From contig NC_089858.1 of assembly GCF_036373705.1 (NCBI RefSeq), positions 32,776,749 through 32,840,748 on the forward strand: DNA of 64,000 nt, in the 5' to 3' direction. The translations under genes were made by a program, and so were the position numbers. Numbering within the stretch: position 1 is the first letter of the stretch; the number at the start of each line of letters is the position of its first letter. The DNA comes from Amia ocellicauda (Eukaryota > Chordata > Actinopteri > Amiiformes > Amiidae). Shown here piece after piece: positions 1 to 8,209 of this stretch. The notes under the pieces were generated by a model that saw only the letters and a list, made by a program, of their open reading frames with translations, was not told where the DNA came from and did no database searches.

Positions 1-334
1 CCTCTCCCAGATGCCCTCTTTTAAGTGGGCAGGAATTTCTTCCTGGAGTGCCTTCAGCCCGGTGTCGGAGGTCAGCCAGGACTTCCACCTGTCCCTAACT
101 TGGGTCTTCTCCTTAAATAGGACCAAGGATGCCTTCAGTGCTGTCACCTATAATACATACTTACAACACAATCATGTCACAGATGGCGGAGTCATCCTTC
201 CATTGTTATAGACGTATACCGTTTTAGACTTTTATTGTCGACAACTACATACATACCTCCTGATCCACTTGAGAGAAGATAGGGGCTCTTGTTTGGAAGA
301 TCTGGAACTGCCTGTGCAGCTTCTCGTGCAGCAC
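1..334 (-). pseudogene. hAT-like gene tail, exons 2-3, cut by window edge
   Basis: Exon 2 is 257-334 and exon 3 is 1-111, truncated by the window start. Both have AG acceptors; exon 2 has a GTATGT donor and exon 3's donor lies beyond the edge. Exon 2 encodes 26 residues and exon 3 encodes part of a segment with the WKSWL motif. Exons 4-6 of this copy would lie to the left of the window. Confidence 0.6.
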
Positions 335-929
335 CTTAAAAGTCAGTTCATAGTAGAAAAGTACAGTAACGGTGTAGAAATAGAAAGTACAAATGCTATG
401 AAGAAAAGTCACTGTCTTACCTGCATCAGACACAGGGCCGGGGGGGAAAGAACTAATTTGTGGCAAAGTTGAAGGGCCCATGAGCAGTGGGCTCCTTCCT
501 GGCCTGCAGAGACAGGTCTGCCGACAGAGCTGGGAGGATCCGGCGGACAACATCTGTCGCCTCCTTGCTGCTCTCCCACCTTGTCTGATTGCCTCCCTGA
601 AAAGCAAAGGTAACACTTTGCAATCAAAGTCGCTTGGTTATGTAATAAAGATATGTATCGCACATTATGGCAGTTAATCGAACCTGCAGTTTTAATTGTT
701 GGAGATTGAACACTTTTTCCATCCTGCCTGTCATTACCAATATATATATATTTATATGCTTTTCTTTCCTCAGTCTTGCCCAGAGTGCAGAGGTGTGTAG
801 CAATAAAGTCACAGTTGTCTTGACTGAACAGTGTGGGTTATTATTGTTAAGTCCTGATGGCTGTAGCTGATGTTTAAATAAATCAATGGAGATAAAATGA
901 CAAGACCGACTTAGCTAGAACACACAGAA

Positions 930-1990
930 ATGTTGATGCCGCAGCGGAGGAGGGGCGGGACCAGTAGCACAGCGGCCGGCCGTCCTGTGTCTCTGCGCGC
1001 TTCAGCCTTCGCTTCATGCAGAGCAAGAGCCGCAGCGATTTTGTTCCCCAAAACAGCAGATCCCTCGTCCCACGTTCAAGTTGCCGAGTGGATGGTCGTG
1101 CTGGTGAGTTTTATGCCATGGAAATGCAGTGCAATAAATAAGACGTGATCTTTCACAATGTCCAAAAAGATGGAAGCACCTGGACTCGAACCAGGGACGT
1201 AATGATTTATAGTCACCTGCTCTGCCGCTGAGCTATACTCCCACCATGGATGAGAGTCCAGCTCGTATGGGGCTGATAAAGTTGTGTGAACGCGTGTGAA
1301 CTGGTTTCACATGGCTATTGAAATGGGTGGTGACGTGATGCTTCTTGCTTTCCATGACGGCACATTCGGCCTCTATCGTCTTGTTCTCTGCACATCAGCC
1401 CCACAAGGGACGATCCAGGCATTGAGTGACGTCAGCGCTAAACCAGAACACTCCCAGCAGCCCCTGCGCCAGAGACAGCCCGTCTCCGTGTCCGGCCCGT
1501 GTCTGATGGCGTCTCTAAAGCTGCCGCTGCCGCTTCATGTCCCGGGAACAGCCCTGTGGCTTTTGTAGACGCCAGAGAGGCTGTGGCTTGTATACGACTG
1601 CTATGCTAGGAGCACCGGTGAGTGGAGTAGCCGCAGCACTCCCGGGGTGCGAGTGAGCGAGTGCTTGTACTTGCTTTTGTGGGGACAGTTTTATGGCTGC
1701 ACACCAACAACGTGGGGACAGAAATCGAGGTCCCCACTGTCCCGCCTATTGCAGTGAGTAGCGCAAGTCTCAAAAACATGTGCGCCATCAAAATGTCAGC
1801 TGCCGCCAGCGGTGCCGCTCCGCGGATAAAGCTGTGAGTGAAGACTCTGCCCCAGAGGCGCGCATGTGCGCTGCAGCTGTGACGCCCTTCGGTCACATGA
1901 CGGGAAATGCAGGAGGGGAGGTGCAGATCGGTCATTGCTTTTCCAGCTGGAAATACAGTGATTTTTACATACACACACGTTTTACCACAC
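930..1990. promoter_or_regulatory. GC-rich block with CRE, repeated in each unit
   Basis: This block is richer in CG dinucleotides than the rest of the unit. It holds a GC box (GGGCGGG near 954) and a perfect palindromic CRE, TGACGTCA, at 1427-1434. The CRE is kept at 15111-15118, 19693-19700, 24275-24282 and 28855-28862; in unit 2 it was removed with the LINE insertion. The block looks like a CpG-rich promoter, but I found no convincing first exon. The several open frames in it are not supported by splicing or family resemblance. Confidence 0.4.
1171..1242 (-). tRNA. tRNA-Cys-like gene with AUA anticodon (unit 1)
   Basis: The 72-nt cloverleaf is visible on the minus strand. The acceptor is GGGAGTA/TGCTTCC (two wobble pairs), D stem GCTC/GAGC, anticodon stem GGTGA/TCATT, loop CTATAAA, T stem CCTGG/CCAGG, discriminator A. 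Box A is TAGCTCAGCGG and box B is GGTTCGAGTCC. A run of five T follows within a few bases of the 3' end, as a Pol III terminator. Overall it aligns without gaps to vertebrate tRNA-Cys(GCA) as I recall it, but the anticodon is ATA, which would read the Tyr codon UAU. It could be a tRNA pseudogene or a tRNA-derived RNA gene. Confidence 0.8.
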
Positions 1991-2334
1991 ACTGATGTAC
2001 ATGATGTAGCCTGTTAGTTGTATGGGTTTTTTTTTTTGTCAGTGAAAGAAACGATCTATTTCTGCTGCGTTTAGCCTTTTAATCAGCATTTGATGTGCTA
2101 CGATTTTGCAACGAAAGCTGTCAGTTTGACTGATTTGTTTTTCGAATGTATATTGTCATGCTAGCTATGCATCCGGAAGTATGTATGTCTAATTGAAAGT
2201 ATTTTTAAATCGGTGTGTTTAGAATGTGCAGAATAGTCCATGTGATCGTAGGGAGTGTTGTGTAGATGCAGTGCTCTGCTGTGGCTTCTTGGCGTAGTTA
2301 AGGCAGATACAGGCCTCGTTTATGTCTTACTAAT

Positions 2335-2675
2335 GCAGTTGGAACATAAGAAACATAAGAGTTTACAAACGAGAGGAGGCCATTCAAGCCATCGTGCTCG
2401 TTTGGTGATCCAAGGATCCTATCCAGTCTGATTTTAAATGTCCCCAAATGTTCAGCTTGCACCCCATCGCCGGGGAGTTTGTTCAGACTGTGACGCCCCT
2501 CCGTGTGAAGGAGTGTCTCCTGTTTTCCGTCTCGAAAGCCCTGAAGCCCGATTTCCATGTGTGTCCCCGCTGATCTGGAAAAGCTCCTCTGGTCTGATGT
2601 GGTCGGTGCCTTTCATGATTTCCAAGACTTGATTCAAGTCCCCACTGTTCTGCAGTGTGCTGAAACTGAACACGT
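2335..2675 (-). mobile_element. CR1-type LINE tail, decayed (unit 1)
   Basis: Minus-strand frames still show the C-terminal motifs of CR1-type reverse transcriptase ORFs: LNQVLEIMKGTDHI near 2620, then LNKLPGDGVQAEHLGTFKIR near 2440. The frames are shifted relative to each other, so it is an old fragment. It was in the unit before amplification because every unit carries it. Confidence 0.75.
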
Positions 2676-3323
2676 GTACTGTAGCAAGTACATTCACTTC
2701 TCATTTTCACACTCATTTGGGCTCAGCTGTACCTTTTGATATTGATGTACCATTTCCGTCTGCTTTCATACCCGTGTACAGTAAATGGACGAAGGATGAC
2801 TTGCTTACACGTAGCGATGCATCTTGAATTCAAACTGCAGTGCCCTGTGACTGGCGTGTATTATTTTCAGTAGTATTGTAGCGCTCGGAGGGTCTTCCAA
2901 TAGATAAGCCCAAGTCATATTTCAGGGTGCAACAGTGCGCCCTTTCCATTGTTTATGTAATGCCGCGCTGCTCGTATTCGGGTTTTTCCTGGCTCAGAAT
3001 GGGCCCTTGGGGGGTGACTACACACGACAGTAGGCATGATCGGTCCACGTACAGTAAAGGCAGTGAGTTACCTTATGACAGAAATCGATGCGTTTTCTTG
3101 TTATTTCTGACCGTTGGATAAACACAAATGTCTGTCATGCTTGAATAAATGAATCCCCATTAACAAAACTGGTTGAAACCAAAAAAGAATTGTATTACAA
3201 CACTGGAAGGTGGGCAGGGGAGGGAGTTTGAGGGAGAGGGGTGTGGGGTTGGGAGAGGGGAGGCTGTCAGTTGCAGAGGTCACATCCTGCTTCAGAGCAT
3301 TTCACTGTCCTCTTTGTATTAAA

Positions 3324-4497
3324 TCAACTCAATGAAAGGGATCTGACAAGGCCACGGTAGTCTATCTCGTCAGCCTCCGGTCCGTCAGTGGCCACCCTGC
3401 AGCACACGTCGAGGTGGTCATTCTTGAGCCGGTTCCTCAATGGCGTTTTCACCTGTTGAGAATTGAATGGAGAATGCAGTGATTGTGCCGTCGGCATATA
3501 ATATGAACAATCCTAGAACGTTCTGGGGTGGGGCATATACTGTATATTGCAGATTACACATCATGTTAACTTTATTTTTCCAGCTTGAGGGCAGAGAACA
3601 ACCGCTCAACGTCTGCGGTCTGGACGGGGGCGGTGAGGGCAACGGCTGCTGCCAGGCTGAGGCGGGGATAAGTGACTGAGGCCTCCGGAGACACCAGCCA
3701 GAGGAGAACCTCCTCCGGTGATTTAGACTGCAAGCAAAGAAAAACGATGGAATAATGTCATTTGAGTATGAAGACTTATTTCCATGTTGAATGGTAGTTA
3801 TGAAACGTACTGCAAATTGTCACTGACCCTTAGGTCTGGGCTCTTGACCCTGTCCGTGAGTACGTCCCACTCTTGGAGTAGGACAGACTCCTCCAGTCTG
3901 GGGCTCTGCTTAGCCAGAGCCCGCATCTCCTTCAGACCAAAGTTTGGAGCGGGGTTTGCCAGCAGTTTACTCACTGTGAAAACACCAACGTTTTGCAGGG
4001 CACTGGTGCCGGGGTAGCGGTTATCGATGTTTTCCACAAGCATAGAGAGGAATGGTTCCATCGCCTAGAATGAAAATAAATCATGTCAAATTCATGGATT
4101 ATAAATATTATATATAGAGAGAGTATATACACTGTATAGTACTTGTAATAGGAGTGCTGTATCCCTGCTAGATAGCACTTCTCAGTTTTATCATGCTTCT
4201 TGTGTTTTCGATTTTGTTTTCCTGCTTGCTCCCTTTCCCGTAGCCCTTGACTGTGACCCTACATCTTGACAGCACTTAGCTTTCACCGTCCAGGATGTAG
4301 GGCCTCACTTACTGTACTTGCTTGTTTCAATTATAAATTGGAATTTGTCAAATGTATTTTGAATTGCTATGTTTCGTTTAATTGAATTTGTAATGATTGA
4401 TGCCTTTTACTTAACTGTATTTTTTTTGCACTTTGTTTTACACTTATGTTGTAAGTCGCCCTGGATAAGGGCATCTGCCAATAAAAATAATAATAAC

Positions 4498-4552
<55 letters not shown>

Positions 4553-4935
4553 GTAATAATAATATATCTATACTGTATATATCTCATACCGTTTTCCGGA
4601 ACCTCTCCCAGATGCCCTCTTTTAAGTGGGCAGGAATTTCTTCCTGGAGTGCCTTCAGCCCGGTGTCGGAGGTCAGTCAGGACTTCCACCTGTCCCTAAC
4701 TTGGGTCTTCTCCTTAAATAGGACCAAGGATGCCTTCAGTGCTGTCACCTATAATACATACTTACAACACAATCATGTCACAGATGGCGGAGTCATCCTT
4801 CCATTGTTATAGACGTATACCGTTTTAGACTTTTATTGTCGACAACTACATACATACCTCCTGATCCACTTGAGAGAAGATAGGGGCTCTTGTTTGGAAG
4901 ATCTGGAACTGCCTGTGCAGCTTCTCGTGCAGCAC
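3324..4935 (-). pseudogene. hAT-like gene tail, exons 2-6 (copy A)
   Basis: Five minus-strand exons are visible: 4858-4935, 4590-4712, 3828-4064, 3581-3727 and 3324-3452. All have lengths divisible by three and would encode 237 aa. Exon 5 holds TADVERLFSALKL and exon 6 KTPLRNRLKNDHLD, the C-terminal dimerisation region typical of hAT transposases and hAT-derived genes of the ZNF862 kind. No DDE-core or N-terminal zinc-finger exons were found in the unit, so only the 3' end is present. In this copy exon 3 carries TGA in place of the second TGG of the WKSWL motif, so it is probably dead. The exon 5/6 junction has no GT donor (GAAAAA follows CTG). Confidence 0.7.
4200..4562 (+). mobile_element. 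L2-like LINE/SINE tail ending in (TAA)n (unit 1)
   Basis: The 3' part reads GTAAGTCGCCCTGGATAAGG then CATCTGCC, a 3' end very common in fish L2-type LINEs and the SINEs that share their tail. It is followed by a (TAA)n run of about 80 bp (4481-4562). The upstream part matches, in reverse orientation, the element at 38550-38850. The same tail sits in units 3, 4 and 5. Confidence 0.7.
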
Positions 4936-5337
4936 CTTAAAAGTCAGTTCATAGTAGAAAAGTACAGTAACGGTGTAGAAATAGAAAGTACAAATGCTAT
5001 GAAGAAAAGTCACTGTCTTACCTGCATCAGACACAGGGCCGGGGGGGAAAGAACTCATTTGTGGCAAAGTTGAAGGGCCCATGAGCAGTGGGCTCCTTCC
5101 TGGCCTGCAGAGACAGGTCTGCCGACAGAGCTGGGAGGATCCGGCGGACAACATCTGTCGCCTCCTTGCTGCTCTCCCACCTTGTCTGATTGCCTCCCTG
5201 AAAAGCAAAGGTAACACTTTGCAATCAAAGTCGCTTGGTTATGTAATAAAGATATGTATCGCACATTATGGCAGTTAATCGAACCTGCAGTTTTAATTGT
5301 TGGAGATTGAACACTTTTTCCATACTGCCTGTCATTA

Positions 5338-5339
<2 letters not shown>

Positions 5340-5371
<32 letters not shown>
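5340..5371. repeat. (TA)n microsatellite, expanded only in unit 2
   Basis: Unit 2 has about 15 TA repeats here. The same place in units 1, 3, 4, 5 and 6 has only about five (for example 740-751). This explains most of the length difference of unit 2 in this segment. Confidence 0.9.
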
Positions 5372-5376
<5 letters not shown>

Positions 5377-5789
5377 GCTTTTCTTTCCTCAGTCTTGCCC
5401 AGAGTGCAGAGGTGTGTAGCAATAAAGTCACAGTTGTCTTGACTGAACAGTGTGGGTTATTATTGTTATGTCCTGATGGCTGTAGCTGATGTTTAAATAA
5501 ATCAATGGAGATAAAATGACAAGACCGACTTAGCTAGAACACACAGAAATGTTGATGCCGCAGCGGAGGAGGGGCGGGACCAGTAGCACAGCGGCCGGCC
5601 GTCCTGTGTCTCTGCGCGCTTCAGCCTTCGCTTCATGCAGAGCAAGAGCCGCAGCAATTTTGTTCCCCAAAACAGCAGATCCCTCGTCCCACGTTCAAGT
5701 TGCCGAGTGGATGGTCGTGCTGGTGAGTTTTATGCCATGGAAATGCAGTGCAATAAATAAGACGTGATCTTTCACAATGTCCAAAAAGA

Positions 5790-5861
5790 TGGAAGCACCT
5801 GGACTCGAACCAGGGACGTAATGATTTATAGTCACCTGCTCTGCCGCCGAGCTATACTCCC
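5790..5861 (-). tRNA. tRNA-Cys-like gene, AUA anticodon (unit 2)
   Basis: Same as the unit 1 copy except that the D-loop base A14, nearly invariant in tRNAs because it pairs with U8, is G here. It is probably not a functional tRNA. Confidence 0.75.
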
Positions 5862-5999
5862 ACCATGGATGAGAGTCCGGCTCGTATGGGGCTGATAAAG
5901 TTGTGTGAACACATGTGAACTGGTTTCACATGGCTATTGAAATGGGTGGTGACGTGATGCTTCTTGCTTTCCATGACGGCACATTCGGCCTCTATCGTC

Positions 6000-6538
6000 C
6001 AATAGTGAGAGAAACCTTTGTCCAGCAGGGGGCTTTTAGAGCTGTATTTGACAGTCTTTCTTTTTTCCTTGCAGGGAGCTGATCCATCAGGCCAGACCAG
6101 ACGAGACGGGGAGGTGCCAGTTGACAGAGCTGCAGAGTCCTGGGTCCTTGGAGCGGTCCGGAGGCCGAGGCGAGTGGAGATTGGGACGGACCGGGAGCGA
6201 CAGGGGACCTAGCCAGAGGAGTCGGAGGACTCCTCACGGAGTGGTTCCCATCCAGAAGCCCGGCCGACCATCTACCCGGAGCCCGGCCTGACCAGGACTG
6301 CTCCCCGCTGACGTCACCAGCCAGGATCCAGGAGAGGCCTCGGATTCCAGGGACCGAACAGGCCGATCGGCAACGTCCCTGAGGGAGGCCTCCTGCAGCC
6401 AGGGCCCGGACTTCTCCCCGCCAGGCCCGCTCCCTGCAAGAGCCCCGGAGGTGGAAGCTGCTCCCCAGCCAGGTGGACTTGCCCCGACCTCCGGATTGAG
6501 AGCCTCCCGACCCTTCTCCCAGGTAGGAAAAGCGCAGC
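6000..6538 (+). promoter_or_regulatory. 5' UTR of the Tx1-type LINE
   Basis: This is GC-rich sequence present only in unit 2, between the left insertion border and the ORF1 start codon. Family knowledge predicts an internal promoter here; I see no recognisable TATA box. A short open frame (6018-6212) is out of frame with ORF1 and unlikely to matter. Confidence 0.6.
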
Positions 6539-8176
6539 ATGGCCCAGCGAACCGCCGGTGTGAGGCGCCATAATGCGGTGCGCTTCAGCCGTGAGGCTGG
6601 AGCCGAGACCGCGGCCCTCACCCGGCTGGAGTTCAGCAGGTCCGTGCTGCAGAGGGGCCTGGGCTTTGCCCCTTCTGAGCTGAACTGTGTGGTAAAACTG
6701 CCTGGACCTAGGGACGTGTTCGAGGTGAGCTTTAAGAACCCTCAAGTGCTGGAGAGTTTTTGGAACCTGTATAGGGAAAAAAAAGACAGCATGCCCCTGA
6801 ATGACTTTGTGGTCGATGCCCTGACAGATAGAGAAATTAAAATTGTAACAATTCAGTTTTACAACGAAGCAGTGGCAGAGTACGACGTAGAAGTATGGCT
6901 GAGGAGACACTGTGAGATCCTGTCTGAAAGCAGGAGAGTTAATGATGAGGATGGGGTCTGGACCGGTGCTCGGCGGTGGCAGGTGCGCCTGCAGGTGGAA
7001 GTGGCCGCCATCGGCGGAGTACGCCATCTACCAAGCACCGTGGTTTTAGGAGCAAATAGGGGGCTTGTCTTCTATCATGGCATGCCCAAATTATGTAGAA
7101 ACTGCGGGGCCCTGGGTCATTTAGCCGCAGCCTGTACTGTTGTTAAGTGCAAGGTCTGCGGCGGAGAACATCAGACCAGGGCCTGCAAGCAGGAGAGGGC
7201 CTGCAACCTGTGCGGTGGGGGAGGGCATCTCTTTAGGAATTGTCCCTCCTCCTATGCAAACAGGGCGCGGGCCCTCGGGGGTGGTGGAGAGAGAGAAAAT
7301 CAAGCGGAGGCTCCTCCAAAGGTGATACCCCAAGATGGGGGTAGAGAGGAAACAATCCTCAGGAGCCTCATAGGTTCCCTCTCTGACTCTGGGTCAGAAG
7401 TGGAGGCAGAGGGAGAGTGGACAGTGGTAGCGGGGAAGAGAAGGAGGGCAGAGAAGAGGAGCATGGGTAGGGGGGGTATGATGAAAAAAAGGGTCCATTC
7501 TGCAGATTCTCCCCCCCCTGCCGGCTCCTCCCCCGCTCCAGAGTCCCCTCCCTCTAATTTCTATACGCCCCACTCTGACTCCGGAGAGGAGAGTGGTGGG
7601 CCTTCTCCACTGCCCCGAGTGGGCAGCCTGGTAGATGAGAGGCCCCCTAGAAATAACATTCCTCCTGCCCCACAACTGAGACTCTCCCAGGGGAGGGGTC
7701 AGGTATGCCCTCCCGGCAGTAGTGGGAGAGCCGCAGGTCCTCAGGAGATGAGAGTCGGCGCCAGTGTCCTTTCCCAGAAAGACATCAGGGACGTGATGGC
7801 AAGGTCACTGGCGCTGGGGGAGGAGGCCTGCGGCGGCAGACAGCCGGGAAGGGAGAGACCACCCCCTCCCCCACCATTAGTTAAAAGAACAACTAGCGGG
7901 GTCTACACAGTTTTCTCCCCAGTTGTACATAAAGCCTCTGCCCTGCCATCTGTTCGTCGGGCCTCGGCCTCAAAGGAACCAGGGAGAACCTCCAGCACCA
8001 CGGGCCCTGAGCCCAGTGGAGTTTTGCCAGCCTTACCGGGTGGCGGGAGCCGAGCCCCCCCCATAGTCTTCCTAGAGGATCAAGCGGTGAGGCAAATGAT
8101 TGAAATGATGGGTGCTAGCGCTAAGCTAGGTGAGGGAGAAGAGAGGAGTGGGGAAGAGAAAGGTTTCTTTACATGA
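6539..8176 (+). CDS. ORF1: LINE ORF1: CCHC zinc-knuckle nucleic-acid-binding protein
   Basis: This 545-aa protein is expected to bind element RNA and form the ribonucleoprotein. The N-terminal half (about residues 1-180) has the layout of Tx1-type ORF1 proteins, with VLGANRGLVFYHGMPK just before the zinc region. Three CCHC knuckles follow from residue 186: CRNCGALGHLAAAC, CKVCGGEHQTRAC and CNLCGGGGHLFRNC. The rest is a low-complexity Pro/Ser/Gly/Arg-rich tail. The start ATG at 6539 has a purine-containing context (CGCAGCATGG) and no upstream ATG in frame. It ends in TGA at 8174-8176; ORF2 continues in the same reading frame right after this stop. Confidence 0.9.
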   Translation: MAQRTAGVRRHNAVRFSREAGAETAALTRLEFSRSVLQRGLGFAPSELNCVVKLPGPRDVFEVSFKNPQVLESFWNLYREKKDSMPLNDFVVDALTDREIKIVTIQFYNEAVAEYDVEVWLRRHCEILSESRRVNDEDGVWTGARRWQVRLQVEVAAIGGVRHLPSTVVLGANRGLVFYHGMPKLCRNCGALGHLAAACTVVKCKVCGGEHQTRACKQERACNLCGGGGHLFRNCPSSYANRARALGGGGERENQAEAPPKVIPQDGGREETILRSLIGSLSDSGSEVEAEGEWTVVAGKRRRAEKRSMGRGGMMKKRVHSADSPPPAGSSPAPESPPSNFYTPHSDSGEESGGPSPLPRVGSLVDERPPRNNIPPAPQLRLSQGRGQVCPPGSSGRAAGPQEMRVGASVLSQKDIRDVMARSLALGEEACGGRQPGRERPPPPPPLVKRTTSGVYTVFSPVVHKASALPSVRRASASKEPGRTSSTTGPEPSGVLPALPGGGSRAPPIVFLEDQAVRQMIEMMGASAKLGEGEERSGEEKGFFT

Positions 8177-8209
8177 TTGTTACGGAGCGGGTATGCCCTC
8201 ACAGCCATT

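Larger units (their letters stand above)
1..4601. repeat. Array unit 1 (reference copy)
   Basis: This unit is used as the reference for offsets. In order it holds hAT exons 3 and 2 (minus), an exon-like block at 421-596 that does not phase, a (TA)n, a GC-rich block (930-1990), the tRNA-like gene, a CR1 tail (about 2335-2675), hAT exons 6, 5 and 4, and an L2-like tail with (TAA)n. The stretch from about 2680 to 3320 shows no gene that I can support. Confidence 0.9.

Noticed and set aside
245-616. 123-aa minus-strand frame covering hAT exon 2 and the block before it
   Set aside because: It reads through an intron with clear GT-AG borders; exon 2 is better explained as a spliced exon.
930-1148. 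72-aa plus-strand frame ending near a GTGAGT donor
   Set aside because: I could not find a matching acceptor or homologous protein; it may be part of a promoter region, but coding is not supported.
1296-1568. 90-aa plus-strand open frame repeated in units
   Set aside because: No recognisable domain. Near-identity between copies reflects recent amplification, not selection.
1606-1992. 128-aa minus-strand open frame repeated in units
   Set aside because: It has no family resemblance and no splice context, and lies in a CpG-rich block where long frames occur by chance.
4369-4812. Open frame with a long poly-Asn tract (and poly-Ile on the other strand), repeated in several units
   Set aside because: The tract is the (TAA)n tail of an L2-like element; the frame runs through a transposon end and antisense hAT exon 3.
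8177-8209. ORF2 start at the TTG directly after the ORF1 stop
   Set aside because: TTG is not a usual eukaryotic start; the first ATG at 8210 leads directly into the endonuclease domain.
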